Below, piece by piece: positions 30,682-43,229 of a stretch of 64,000 bases of DNA (positions are counted from its first letter, which is position 1; the number at the start of each line of letters is the position of its first letter). The DNA is taken from assembly GCA_973895155.1 (NCBI GenBank), contig OZ316892.1, forward strand, positions 496,001 through 560,000. Reading direction: 5' to 3'. The stretch is from Marsupella aquatica. Lineage: Eukaryota; Marchantiophyta. The translations under genes were made by a program, and so were the position numbers. The notes beneath the pieces are model-generated. The model was not told where the DNA came from. It saw only the letters and a program-made list of their open reading frames with translations, and did not search any database.

Positions 30682-33241
30682 CTAATGCTTGGCACGCTTG
30701 CCAGAGCCGCCTGAGTGGGAGCGGCTATCCCGCTGCCTTCTAAGCTTGTCGGCGTCCTGCTTGAGTAGTTGGACTTGGTCCAGCAGAGATTCATTCTCCC
30801 GCTTCGCAGTGTCTGCCTCTTCCACGGCCTCCTGGCATGCCTCCTCCAGTTGCTGGGTGTCGCTCGTCAGCTTATCCTCCAACTTGACCTGTTTTGTGAC
30901 TTCTCCTTGAAGCCGCGCCACCTCTGCCTTCAGGGTGTCAATCTCGGCTGTGTCCCGCTGAGACCTCGAGTCAGCTTCCTCCAGATCCTTTTGCCAACTG
31001 ACGGTTTGCCCCTACAAACCATCAATCTTGGTCCGGAGCCGTGCGATCTTGGCGTCCTTTCCAAGCCCGGCCTGTACTGCTAACGCTGCTTGGGCCCTAG
31101 CCTCGGCAACCTGGTCCTCCGTGGCCGTTACCTAAGGCCGTAGTTGCTGGAGTTCAGCCTCCAGGGTTGCCACTTTGTCCTTCAGGTAGACAGACTCAAC
31201 CCGATATCGCTCTATTCTCTGTGCTGTCTCTGCCTGCGCATGTCCTGCCCTTACTGCCGCAACCAACTCTTGGTTGAAGAAGTAGGCCACCCTCCGGGCC
31301 ATGTATTCCTCGGTGTCCCGAGAGATTTGTTGCGAGAAATCTCCCTACAACCCGTTCAGAAATGTGCCCGGCGCAAAGAGTTTCGGATGGTCTAGACTGT
31401 GTCCCTCTGGATTCGAGCATGGGCAGACTCCAACCCGTGCGGGAGTAGGAGTGGACACATCCAGCCCTTGAGGTAAGTCGGTCGAAGGGGCTGGTTCCAT
31501 TGGAGGTGGACGGTTCTCCTGCACCACAGCGGGGGGTGGCGGAATCCCCTCGGCTACCATGGCATCTGCTTTGGATGCGGCTTCATCCGGCTTGGCTTCG
31601 ATTGCATTGTCCCGATTGATCACGTCTAAGGTCGCGATAACTTCAATGGGTATGTCTGGCGGGGTGGCAGCGGCTGGTTGTGGGGCCGGGGTAGCAGGAC
31701 TTGCAGCCGCCAGACTTTGGGCCTTGGGCTGCGGTCGCCTCACCTGGGTTGGGAACACCCATTTTGGCGGGGTCAGCTCGGGCTGCGGTCGAAACGAGCA
31801 TACCACTCGATGATGATTTCAATGTGGCTAGCGAAGTACGCCCTTCCAGCAAGGTACAAAGTCTTCCTTCTCATCTCCATCTCCTCGTGGAACTTCTTGA
31901 CGAAGAAGGACGCCCACTTCTTGGGCCGATAGTTCTCCACCTGGATGACCTAAGCGGCCGATATTTCTCCTCTGGGTTCCATCATGTGGAGGACATACCG
32001 CTGGAACTCCAGGCGTTCTGCTACCTTTGGGATGAGGCACGTCCTCATTAAGAACCCATTGTCCACTACCCCCTCGACCGGGAAGCTAGATGACTGGTAT
32101 CTAGCTCCCTTGCCCCCAAGAGCCCGCGATTCTACCCGGTTTATCCCCTCGGCCGGGTAAACCAAAAATCATCTTCAAACGTGCCTCATTGAGACACATC
32201 ACTCTTCCGTGCGCTCGGGTTTGTTGACGGCCTCGTCAAAGTTCTGAATGAACTCCATCATATCTTGCCCATAGTACCTGCTTCCGTTCCAAGGGAGAGA
32301 GGCGAGGTGCTCAAACCCTTGGGTCTTCAGATAGCATGCATGCTTGGGGTGGAGGATGTTCTTGTGAACGTTGTCCCCCATGCGATGCATGGTCAGCTTG
32401 GCTACCACAACCGTGGCCAAAGGCAACCCGGATACGGCTGCGGGCTCCTTCCTCTTCCTACCCCGAGATTGATTTCCGGGGTGACTGGAAGAGGGGGACA
32501 TCTCTCCATCCTCTCGGTCAGGTGGTGGTAGCGCGACTGCCGTGAGTTTTGGTGCCAAGGCCACTAGAGTTACCATGTTATCACCTCGGGCTTGCTGGAG
32601 TGGTGCTGGGTTGTCTGGCGCTTGTTGAGTCATACCCCGCGGCTGTCGATTCAGAGGAGGGTGAGCCTCCTTGTCTTCAGAGCTAATATTTACCGCATTC
32701 ACCACGGATCGTACTCGGAGAGGCAGTGGGACCGGTGGCGGGGACCGGCTCGGTTGAGGCCGAGGAGGTGTAGGCACGGGTATGGGCACGGGTTGGCCGA
32801 CACTGGTCGTTGATGGTAGAGTTGCCATGAAGTTCTGCAGGTGCCGGTGGAGATTCTCCGAAGCAAGTGAAGACGGCCCTGTCAACCGGGCAGTGTTGAA
32901 CTCGCTGTTGATGATAGCCCGGACCCGAGCGGGGATGTGGTCAAAGTAGTGCCGCTGCAAGTTGATCGTGCCCGGGATATTGATGACCTCGTCCAGAAGC
33001 CGATGTATTTGCCCCCGTCAAAGAAGTACCCTGATACTTCTTTGGGTCGGTAAAGCTCGCTCTGGGATGGGTAATCAAAGTTAAGGAGATAGTGGTGTCG
33101 TCCTGCTAGGCGGATGGCTCTCTCGTATTCGCGTTTGATCTCGTATCGGCGCGGGTTGGCATGTTTCAATGAGTCCGCCAAGTGCCCTCCGATAGACAGG
33201 AACTGAGTCCAGAATCGTATGGCCAAACTGGAAAGGATCAT
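30682..33241 (-). pseudogene. Decayed coiled-coil ORF of the nested insertion
   Basis: Minus-strand pieces read in order. They are 32,882-33,241 (begins MILSSLAIRFW), 32,199-32,960 (Pro-rich region, then a basic GRKRKE cluster), 31,828-32,165 (FHEEMEMRRKTLYLAGRAY and similar), a broken Pro/Ala-rich stretch near 31,350-31,810, and a C-terminal coiled coil ending SGKRAKH at 30,682-30,921. Frameshifts and stops separate the pieces. The layout (globular part, basic cluster, coiled coil) parallels ORF3 of the Gypsy array, but I cannot show sequence homology by eye. Function unknown. Confidence 0.6.
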
Positions 33242-33347
33242 GTGCGATATTCAGAGGAGAGAGCAGGTGACTAAGGAAAAGCGAGAGAGTCAGGGTCGAA
33301 GCTGGCGAGTGGACTGAAGAACTGATGCACTGCAAAGGATCGGCCCC

Positions 33348-33355
33348 CTTTTATA
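33348..33355 (-). promoter_or_regulatory. TATA box of the nested insertion
   Basis: On the minus strand this is TATAAAAG followed by a G-rich run, about 107 bp before the first ATG of the decayed ORF at 33,241. The C/T-rich leader between them is typical of a plant Pol II start region. It lies about 670 bp from the insertion end, where a U3/R boundary would be expected. Confidence 0.55.
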
Positions 33356-34033
33356 CCCTGAGAGCTCGCCAACCGCCCGACGCCTCCTCGTCGCTTATAG
33401 GCCGAGCCTTTCACGCTCGCAGTGTACTGGCCCCTTTGCCGGTCCGGGTCAGCTTGTGCTTGGGGGTCTCACTACATGGGGACCTCCCCATCACCTGCGA
33501 CGTTTTTAGGCCTTGGACCCCCTAAAATGTAAGAAAAAAATATTATTTTTTAACCCCTATAAAGTTGGAATATTTTTGGATTATTCCAAAATTTGGATTA
33601 AAAAGGCCCTAATGTTCTTATAAGTCTCAAAATTGAATTTAAAAGACCCTAGTGTTCTTCTACAAAAATTCTTAAGTCTTCCCCTACAACCAATAAAATG
33701 ACCATATCCTTCGTCGCACGTGATATGCCATTTTTGTGGAAGTGAAACCCCCCAGAGCTTGTGTGAGTGGCCGCCTCCCGGAGTTCGTTATACAGACCCG
33801 AGGGAGGGGGAAAGAGGGCCCATTACACCCTCGCAACCCGGGCGTGCAAATGGCGACCCGCCGCCAGCCCAAACATGAATTCCCCTTATTGACTAATGAT
33901 TTCCTACTCATAATGGCTACCTAAATACTATCATTATGCTAATAATAATGGCCTAAGATACCCCTAACGCACGTGCTAAGCGTGGTTAGACCGAATCACT
34001 CATTACCCGCCGTACCGGCGGCGTCACACCAGT

Positions 34034-34391
34034 GTATGTCGTTGCAGCGGTTGATGGCTTCTTGGATGCCGACAATTTTGTTCTCACAAAACAGAAAGTC
34101 ATCGAGCTCGTCGCCAGTAGGTGTCCACAAGAATTCAGCCTTGATGAGTTCTCCTCCTAAGAAGACAGACTTTTGCAGCTCCCATAGTCGAGCGAGCTCC
34201 TGCCATTCTTGAGCTGCTCTTTTCGATTCTTCATCCTCGTAGGTCCCAATGTACTCAATTGCCTATTCAAACAGGGATCCCCAAAAATGTGCTGCTTGAT
34301 TGACGTTGCTCATACCCTCCTTGAGTTGATAGTCGGTATCTGCTCCCGCCCAGAGTGCTTGCCTAAGCAGCTGACAGTAGTTGGCTTCACT
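34034..34391 (-). pseudogene. Relic of the Gypsy ORF3, 5' part
   Basis: The reverse complement matches 9,178-9,535 of copy B closely, for example GAGGGTATGAGCAACGTCAA and TGCAACGACATACACTGG. It is the upstream continuation of the relic at 26,822-29,791, separated from it by the 4.2-kb insertion. Homology begins at about ORF3 codon 76; the first 75 codons, pol and the LTRs are absent. Confidence 0.9.
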
Positions 34392-35734
34392 TTTGTACCC
34401 AATCAGTACTTTGTGTCACGAATATGAGACACAATCATGATAAAATTTGAAGTCATAAGTCATTGGTAAGTAATACTTCTTAGCATCTGTGCTCAAGCAA
34501 GGTCATGCCAACAATTATGCATCAAGAACTAAGGAATATGTGAAATTTCACCAACAAGGAATCTATTTTCACATATACCAAAGATTTAACATTCACAATG
34601 ATTTTTACTTCAAAGGTCCAAACTTCTCATTCATTTAGACTTGAAGGGGGAATAATTCATTTGTATTAAGTACTCATATGCAATGGAGTTCTCTTTACAA
34701 GGTGGAGGTAACAAAGTTGTAACTGAGCGCTCATGAAATTTCTTCACACTAAAAGTGACAGACTACATATAGGGTAGCAGGAACCAAAGGAAAAAAAGAT
34801 AATGAAAGGACATGCCCTTTCATATCTTAAGGGTCATAAACTAAAGTAAAACGTATTAAAATAGGTTATAAGAGTGGTTCACTAGAATGCTCCTGGAATA
34901 AAAAAAACTAATCAAAAATGATCTCTAGTGTAAACTGGAGTAAAAGTGTCTTTGCGCTTTTGCGTTAAAACTAACAAATAGCAACTTTGTCTGAATTTTA
35001 ATTTCTAACATAAAGGTCAGAATGGGGTGAAACTTTTCTAGGTGGAAGAATTACATATATGCTACAGTTGGCAAAATTTCAGACTTTTCTGAGGTGTCTA
35101 AGTGCTTAAATAAAATCGGTGAAAAGTGCTGTTGGATATAAAATACACTTTTTCCGAAAAAATTTCTAAGTGTCGGAAGCGCCGTTGCGCCTTTGCACTT
35201 TGGCATAGTAGCGCCGTTGCGCCTTTGCGCTTTGGCATAGTAGCGCTGTTGCGCAGTCAAGCTTTTTACAAAACTAAAATGCTAATAACTTCTAAGCTAC
35301 ATGTCGATTTAAGTCGAAACTTTCAGGGTAGGGTCTACTACATAAGGGCTACCTCCTGAAAAAGTATGAGACTTTTTTAACCACTTTAACTATTTAATTA
35401 AAATTGCAGAGATTCATTGATTTTAACTATTGTCGTAGGAGAACTAATCTTGTTGGAGTAGTGTTGTCTGATCTGGTTGCTGAACTCTTGTGTAGGTATT
35501 CTCTTGCATAGCTTCTCAAATTACATCCATGTCTTGAGCGTGATGCCGATAGAAAAGTAAAGACTTCCGCTATCGTTCAAGATCCAAAACAGGAAGTAGT
35601 CTCCGGTGTAGCATCATGACATTAGATAAAGTGTCCAATTGATCTAAATTGTTACAAAAGATAACTATATTGCACCTTTGAGTTAGAAAAAGTTCAAAAT
35701 TTATATTTTTCCTATCATTTTTAACTAATGTACT
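34392..35734. other. AT-rich non-coding stretch with a 32-bp tandem repeat
   Basis: No gene is recognised. A 32-bp unit beginning AGCGCCGTTGCGCC is repeated at 35,178, 35,210 and, in part, 35,242. Nearby phrases (ACTTCTAAGCTACATGTCG, GAAACTTTCAGGG) recall LTR-type DNA, so an old element is likely. This stretch has no partner in the other arm of the inverted duplication. Confidence 0.5.
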
Positions 35735-36640
35735 GTATTACAATGGGCAATAAAACAAGCTCATAAACGGAGATATCTTTTAAAAGTGACATGCGTTTAA
35801 AAAAAGGCAAGTGCGTATAATTGTAGGCAGCAGGAGATGTCATCCCTGAATTGAGTAGTACTTGAACCAGGATGGGGAGACAAAAAGTGTCTTGGGCTAA
35901 TAAATAGATCATGCCCGCTTGCTGGGCACTAAGAATTGAGAAGCATTGTTGCCCAGAAATTTAGGGCTGAAACATAGAAGAAAATTGAGTACATCTAGGG
36001 CCTTACTAAGAATTCTTAGCCCAAAGGACATTGCAAGAGGCCATGTCAAAGTGGTAAGCAAACCTAACAGGGGTCACTAGATTTGTCAGCATGGTGCTAC
36101 ACATAGTTCGGTACCAGCTTGGCGACAAGCAACTAAAGCAACATTAGATAACGAGCTACGACGAGTAATTCTTAGCAGATTGTGAATTCTGTAGAGATTG
36201 TTAGCTTGCTCCAGCCCGGGATTCAAAATAGCCACGGGATCTCCTTGGATTCATGTAGAGATCTTGGTGACAAGGAGGAGGAACTCTAAGTAGCCGGCAC
36301 TGATAAACCCTGATCTGTCACTCGAATGGTCTCGCACAAACCTTGATCTATTGATTGAGATTCAGCTGGACTAGGCCCAGTTAGCTGAGTCGAGTGAGCT
36401 ATGCCAAATCCAAACTGAGATTCGACTGGGTTCCGTCTTTCGATAGTTCCTCATAACAATCTTGCCAATGATCATATTCAGGTGAGGTAAAAGAAGAGAT
36501 CTGACGGCAAGATGTTGGCCTGAAAATTCTCAGTAGCCACAACTATCTGCATCATTCTAAGAACACTGAACTTAAAATCAAACTAAGATTCAGTGGTCGT
36601 TTGAGACAATACATCCGCAGCTCACCCGACAGCTCACTAC
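35735..36640 (-). repeat. Inverted segmental duplication, block I (partner 59,790-60,695)
   Basis: The reverse complement matches 59,790-60,695. Shared landmarks are ATGAGCTT followed by TTTTATTGCCCAT near 35,745 and 60,673, AGAATTCTTAG near 36,010 and 60,416, GAATTACTCGTCG (reversed) near 36,158 and 60,262, and the AGTTGTGGCTACTGAGAAT stretch near 36,530 and 59,883. No coding frame is recognised. Confidence 0.78.
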
Positions 36641-38408
36641 TCTTTGGCTATGTGAACAGGGTGACTTAGGCATTGCCACCCCCGAAGATCACTTTCCTGT
36701 TTTCGCCCTGGATTTTACTCTGGTGTATTTGAGTACCGCTGCCAAACGCTAACTCACCCTGTGTAAATCATAAACCTGCTTTTCACCTTGTGAACTCACC
36801 CTGTAAGTGTGCTTTTACAAAAAACTCTAATGTATTAGACGAAGCAAAAATATTTTACGTTATAGAAGCGACGTTATAAGAGATATTTCCGCTTTACTGA
36901 AACACAAACTGATACAAGTGCCACAGTCATAAGTGGTCTTCCAAGGCTGAAAGCTATGTCTACACCAAGTCTAGAACTCTACATCCTAGCTCATTGCTGA
37001 GTGCTCTGGAGACTCTGGAGGGGAAATAGTTTTACGCCACTCGTCTCATTCTGTTTGGCCAAAGCATACTTCTCTTCACAAGCCTTCCTGAACAACATAT
37101 TCTTTCTGGCACCCTTTTCCTGTATACGGACGGAGCAACTCATCTTGGTACGGCCCCTTCCTCTACTGTCCCTAAAACAATCACAATCCTCTTTCGCAAT
37201 AATGGATGTTTGTCTGAATGGCTGAGCTGGGTACAACTTGAATGGCAATTAAGACATCAACTAGTGCATTTGCTTTCTTGCATGCAAATATTCAGTCCCA
37301 TGTTACAATGTGATTGTGCTGAAAATGATATGCTAAGAGAAAATCCATCTAATCAAAATAACAGTCCAGCTGTCCCAATCAGTCTCAACAATGTGAGTGG
37401 TCTATGCAAACAAATGTTTCTCCCATAGCCCACCACCAAGGGCCAGTCCATGGACACACTGGTTAAAGATCGTATATCTACCTTCCCATCACTACTCAGA
37501 AAATGGCACAAACTCCCTCAAACATGTTAGCCATTGTGTAAATAGAGCAGACCTGCTTTGAAAAACAAGTAGAATGTGTACATATAGTTTTTTTTCTTCA
37601 CGATTTATGGACTGGGAGTTGTGTCAAATACAATGTCAAAAGCATAGTTAGTCAAAATGTCTGGTGAGACTTTAATAACAATATACACTATGACATAACC
37701 CAGTCTTGTAACGTCCAGGGGACCTTAAATTGGGACACCTATAAAGACATTTGTTTGCCTCGTTCTAGATGACGTTTATTACTTTTATTTCCTCACACAT
37801 AAGACATAAAATTACCTCATAAAATACAACGTTAAATGTACGTTGTGCCGGGATACGTAAATCTATCGGATGACGTGTTAGGCACCCTAACACTACATGG
37901 TGACGTCCTGGAAGACGTTAACTTGGAAAATGAGGTTTGCATATGTAGTTGTGATAGCAATCATAAGGACGAGCATATTAAGGACGGTGAGATATGAATA
38001 CACCTTTGGCTTGACCAATACTTGACCCATGTGGGAAAATATCATGTGGACTGAGTTTTGAACTTTTTAAGTCTAACATTGTCCTGAACCCCTCGCCGGA
38101 ACTCAGTTTGTTCTCATGATCGAATATGAATGATATTTCTGAACATTTCTTGATGCTGGATGTGAGCTGGTAAGGTCACTCTTCTAATATCTATGTGAAC
38201 TTGTCAAAAGATAACCAAAGTGATATTTGAATTTTTAAGGGTGAACGTTGCGAGTTTATGGTCTAACTGGGATTACTTGAGCCAATCTGACCTAAGATTT
38301 AGTTTTGGGGTTCACAGATCACCATGATGATCGTGACCATGATCTTACTCATGATCCAGATTGTCTCCTCGTCAATATCTCTTGTGGGGGAAATGTGGAT
38401 GTACACAA
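36641..38408. other. Intergenic, no gene recognised
   Basis: Short frames exist (for example minus 36,991-37,248, Lys/Arg-rich) but none shows a family or splice support. Around 37,690-37,930 several ACGT-containing motifs cluster (AACGTCC, TGACGTT, GACGTGTT, TGACGTCC, GACGTTAA), which may be an old short transposon. Confidence 0.4.
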
Positions 38409-38750
38409 TGTTGAGCATAGATGACATTCGCAACGACAAGCCCATGAACCATCCAACGCACAATAGTTGACACAGAGAGATACGTGATTCACCTCCACAT
38501 GAGGCTACGTCCATGGGAACACACAAGAGCTTTACTACACTCTAGGCCGACCAGCCATACCAAGCATCCACAGCACAAGCTCTCCCTATCTCTCAACTAG
38601 CTTCATAACAATGAGCCTAAGTTCCACCAGGGTCTAGCATCAGCCCTGGCTATATGCACACTAGCACTACCGCTAACATTAGCTAAGTCCTAACCAGAGT
38701 TAGACTAACTGTGGTTAGCTCATGAGTCACAAGACGAGCAATATCTAACA
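38409..38750 (-). repeat. 3' LTR of the Copia element
   Basis: It is 342 bp, TGTTGAGC...CTAACA as read on the plus strand. It lacks 2 bp near 38,736 relative to the other LTR. Most differences from the right LTR are transitions. Confidence 0.93.
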
Positions 38751-38946
38751 AACTCCCCCTTGACTCTTGTCTTGGGGACTAGAGTAAATGCTACCATATG
38801 GAATCCTCAGCGGGAAGTTCTAGACAATCACCAAATCGAGTCTCCCCCTAAAAACCACAAGGGTTAACTAGAACTAAGCCGTAGCCTAACAGGAATGAGT
38901 AATCCATATACAAATAGTCACACATTGCTAAATAACTCTACTTGCA

Positions 38947-41900
38947 CTACAACTGCAAAACCTGCAAAGTAGCACGGTGTCTTGAAAAACTCTCCAAATG
39001 AATCACTTTGGTAAAAGCATCAGCGGGATTGAGCTTTCCATCAATCTTGACTAGCTCAAAAGTTTTATTAGACACTACTTGCCTGATAAAATGGTACCTG
39101 ATATTAATGTGCTTCACCCTGCTATCCATCACCTGGTTAGCAGCCAAGTGAAGAGCACTCTGACTATCACAGTTTAGAGTCATTTTTCCATGCTCTAAAC
39201 CCATCTCCGCGATCAACTTATCCAGCCAAATTGCTCCCTTTGCTGCTTCTGCTATTGCAACATACTCTGCTTCTATAATAGACTGAGATATACACTTCTG
39301 CAAGGTAGATTTCTAACTGATACATCCTCCAAGAGTGTATACAAACCCAGTTGTAGACCTCCTTGTATCCAGACAGCCTCCATAGTCAGAATCTACATAG
39401 CCAACTAACGTTCTATCTGATCTGTTATCAAATAGTAATCCATAGTCCTGTGTTCCCCTCACATACCTGAGAATCCATTTCACAGCTTCCCAATATACCT
39501 TTCCTGGATTTGACATGAATCTGCTGACCTTGCCCATCGCTAGGGCCAAGTCAGGCCTAGTACAAGTCATCAAATACATCAGACTGCCTACTGCCTTCTC
39601 ATAAGGAATCTTAGCCATCAGACCTTTCTCCACAACATCCGTAGGAGAGAAAGCCGATGATAACTTGAAATGTGAAGCTAAAGGAATATTCACTGGCTTA
39701 CAGTTTTCCATGTTGAATCGTGCAAGTACTTTTCTCGCATACTGGCCTTGACTCAAGCACAACTATCCAGTCTCAGAGTTCCTAAAAATCTCCATCCCTA
39801 AGATCCTCTTGGCCTTACCAAGATCCTTCATCCTGAATTCAACACTCAATTTCGCCTTGAGACTGTCAACCTCAGATTGATCTTTAGCCACAATCAGCAT
39901 GTCATCCACTTAGATCACCAGAATGATGAAACCAAATACATCATTCTTGACTGATTTCGTATACACACAAGGATCATACACCATCCTTGTAAAACCTTGA
40001 GCAAGCATGAAATCATCAAACTGCTTGTTCCACTGTTTGGGAGACTGCTTCAATCCATACAAGGACTTGAGCAATCTGCAAACTAAGTTCTCTTGGCCCT
40101 TCTTCATAAAGCCTACTGGCTGTCTCATGAAGATCATCTCTTCCAAGTTGCCATAGAGAAAAGCAGTAACAACATCCATCTGATCCATCACAAGACCAAA
40201 AAACACAACAAGCTGACACAAGATCCGAATTGTGGAATACTTAGCCACCGGTGAAAAGACCTCATTGTAATCCACTCCTTTCTCCTGAGTGAATCCCTTG
40301 GCAACAAGCCTTGCCTTGTAGATCTTGTCTCCACCCTCTGAAGGATTATCCTTCAACTTGTAAATCCACTTGCTGTCCACCACTTGTTGACCTCTTGGAA
40401 GCTCCACCAGCTCCCATGTCTTGTTGTCACTCAAAGATTGCAACTCCCTCTGCATTGCTGCATTCCACTCATGCTTCTACTCTGAAGCACAAGCCTCACT
40501 ATACGAAGAAGGCTCTCCTTCTTCCAAGATCAAAGCCATATCATCTTCATCAGGTGCAATGTTAATATCATCTAGCTTAGATGAGTCTGCCCATTGACCA
40601 TACCTGGTAGGAGCTCTAGTAGAACGACTGGAAGTTCTTCTAGTAGATGACTCAGGCTGATCTGTTGCTGCTGCTGGTTGAATTTGAGGTACCCTAGCAA
40701 CAATTTTCTCCTCTTGTTCCATCACAAGAACCAACTCCAAGCCCGGAGCTTCTCCATCTCTCCTGTCATGAACTGCATCATGACTAATCTCTCCCTCAAC
40801 CCGGTCCGGGATGGGAGATTTCCCCTTGTCAGTATGGGAGTCCTGAGAACTCTCCCCCTCCTTTGATGATCTGGATTCATTAAAGGACACATCTCTACTG
40901 ACAATTAGTTTACAGGTTACTGGATCCCATAACCTATAACCCTTCGCACCTTTCTGATAGCCAAGGAAAATGCACTTCTTCGACTTGGACTCCAGCTTGG
41001 ATTGAAGCTGGGAAGGTGTAAGCACATAAGCATCACATCCAAAAATCCTCAGATGTGAGTAATTTGCTGGACGCCCGTATCTCATTTCAAATGGCGTCTT
41101 GAATCCAATAGAACTGGATGGAGAAAAAATTTATCAAATAAGCTGCAGTGTTGATAGCTTCATCCCAAAACTCATGTGGTAAGCATGATTGACTCAACAT
41201 ACTCCTCGAGTGGTCCAATAGTGTTCGGTTGAGTCTCTCAGAAATACCATTCTGCTGAGGAGTATAACTTGTTGTGAGATGGCGGGTAATCCCTTGCTCC
41301 TTACAATACGTTCCAAATTCCCCGAAACTGTATTCACCGCCGTTATCTGATCGAAGATATCTCACCTTATTACCAGTTTGATTCTCAACTTGGGGCTTTC
41401 CACTCCTTAAAAGTGGCAAAAACATCAGACTTATTGTGTATAAAGTATATCCACACATATCTTGAGTAATCGTCTATGAACGTGACATAGTATAACCGTC
41501 TAGAATGTGAGGGAGTAGGGGCTGGACCCCACACATCACTATGTACATACTCAAGTACCTCCTTGCTGGTGTGAGTTCCAACTCCGAAGGGTTTCCTGTG
41601 CTGCTTCCCTAGCACACAGTGCTCACAAAATTCCAACTTACAAGATTGCAAATTAGAAAGTTATCCTTTCTTCTGAAGAATAACCAAACCTTTTTCACTC
41701 ATGTGGCCCAAACGAAAGTGCCACAGCCGGGCCGTCTCCTCATGAGATAAGGTTACATTGGCTTCATCACAGATTACACTGCCCTCCAAAACGTATAGAT
41801 TGCAATGTCTTTTTCCTTTCAATACAACTTTAGTACCAGTTGAAACCTGAAGGACACCATTAGCAGAACTCCACTGATGGCCATTTGCTTCTAAAATTCC

Positions 41901-42140
41901 AAGTGAAATGAGATTTTTCATCATGTTGGGAATATGTCTCACATTCCTCAACGTTCTCACAGCACCATCAAACATCTGAAATCTTACAGATCCAAGTCCA
42001 ACAACTTGACATGGGATTCCATTTCCCATCAACATTGACCCGTTGGAAACTGTGTAAGAACTGAAACAATCTCTCCTAGAGCAAATGTGAAAAGTACATG
42101 CACTATCTAGAATCCAGTCATCACTACCTGGATTTGACAC
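38947..42140 (-). pseudogene. Copia pol region: protease, integrase, reverse transcriptase, RNase H
   Basis: Read on the minus strand. The protease (ILDSACTFHIC) and GAG-pre-integrase zinc region lie in 41,661-42,140. Integrase runs over 41,087-41,651, with SDNGGEY and TPQQNGISERLNRT, and a frameshift near 41,390-41,460. A linker follows at 40,477-41,085. RT is at 39,910-40,455, with WIYKLKDNPSEGG, KARLVAKGF and LVCRLLKSLYGLKQ. The stop after ILVI at 39,910 replaces the Tyr of the catalytic YVDD box; VDDMLIVA follows. The rest of RT is at 39,313-39,762, and RNase H is at 38,947-39,303 (AEYVAIAEAAKGAIW, then a QSALHLA/HINIRYHFIR region). At least four stops or shifts prevent expression. Confidence 0.93.
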
Positions 42141-42164
42141 TACGTTGAGAGCATAACCTTGACA

Positions 42165-43229
42165 TCACAATATATCATCATCATCGAGTAAATCTACCTC
42201 ATGCGAGCTCGATGCCGCGTTAGCAGAGGCAGTAGGGACCTTTACTCGACAATCCCTTTTCATGTGGCCAGACTTGCCACAATTCCAACATGCAAGAGGC
42301 TTCCTCTCTTGCAATTTCCCTCTGGATTTAGATCTCCCCCGTGATGTAGATCTAAACCTGTTCTGCCCATTCGTGCGCTGCGCTGCTCTCCCATGGTTCA
42401 CGTTCAGCGTAGTGCCAAAAGAAGATGCTGTCTGTGATTGACCCAGCTTCTTCTGAGCATCATCAGACAGTAAAGAGCTCACCACCTCATTACACAAAAT
42501 GGACTTCAGATCTCTATACAAGAGCACGTGTTTCAAGCCCTGATATGACGGCGATAAGGAGCTTAGCAAAAGCAAGGCCTTATCCTCATCTTCAACTCCT
42601 TTTCCCAGGTTTGACAAATCCACCGCTAGACTGTCAAACTCATCCCGGTGATCCTGCATCTTGCTCCCTTCCTTGAGCCTGAGGCTCATCAAGAGAGAAT
42701 TCTTGTACAGCCGGTCAGATGCATCTTCTCGGTAGTACTTCTCTCTTAGAGCCTTGAACAATGACGCGCAATCCGCATAATCATCCAGCTGCTTGATGAT
42801 GTACGGCTTCAGATAAAGCATCACTGCATTGACAACAATCACCTGCTCCTGTCTCCACTACCTCACTAAAATCTCCTTCTCTCCATCATACTGCTCTCGC
42901 GATGAAAGCAGATGAGCTAAGCCCATGGCCTGTAGAACACCCTTCACTTGCTTCTCCCACAACAAGCAATCAGTATGACCATCGTACTTCTCCACCTCAA
43001 ACTTCACTCCTCCAAATCTAGCCATTTCCCTCTTCTTTCCAACTACCAACAGCTCTGGTAGTAACACAACTTCCTCCACTGCACGCAGCACCGGTGATCG
43101 TACCGGTGTCACTAGTTCTTCCTCAAACGGTAGCAGCTCCTCCTCAGACTCACCGTCTGATCGTCGCAATCCTGAAGCTCCACCGACGTCAAATCTTCCA
43201 GTATCCTCCGAGTCACTCATATGAAACAA
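42165..43229 (-). pseudogene. Copia gag with one nonsense codon
   Basis: The minus-strand frame starts at 43,229 (MFHMSDSEDTG). It carries a UBN2-type gag domain (FEVEKYDGHTDCLLWEKQV and onward) and ends with one CCHC knuckle (CWNCGKSGHMKRDC, near 42,280). A TAG at about 42,858-42,860 splits it into 123- and roughly 225-codon parts in the same frame. Confidence 0.88.

Larger units (their letters stand above)
29792..34028 (-). mobile_element. 4,237-bp insertion inside the ORF3 relic, with 5-bp target-site duplication
   Basis: CCAGT at 29,787-29,791 is repeated at 34,029-34,033. The insert starts TGTCATGCCG and ends CGGCGTCACA, a TG...CA pair with imperfect inverted ends, as in LTR elements. 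Removing it restores continuity with the ORF3 frame of the array. It carries a minus-strand promoter-like TATA box and a decayed coiled-coil ORF but no gag, protease or pol. The left 565 bp (to 30,356, after a PPT-like AAGGGGAGGG on the minus strand) looks like a 3' LTR. I could not find a matching 5' LTR, so the element class is not certain; a non-autonomous LTR element is my best guess. Confidence 0.75.

Noticed and set aside
29792-34028. Nested insertion as a DNA transposon with terminal inverted repeats
   Set aside because: Only about 10 bp of the ends are inverted, and TG...CA with a 5-bp duplication fits LTR-type integration better. Kept open because no LTR pair was found.
35178-35260. 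Possible CRISPR-like repeats
   Set aside because: Direct tandem units without spacers, in a plant nuclear context.
36991-37248. 85-codon minus-strand Lys/Arg-rich frame
   Set aside because: No homologue recognised, no splice or promoter support, and a frame is also open on the opposite strand.
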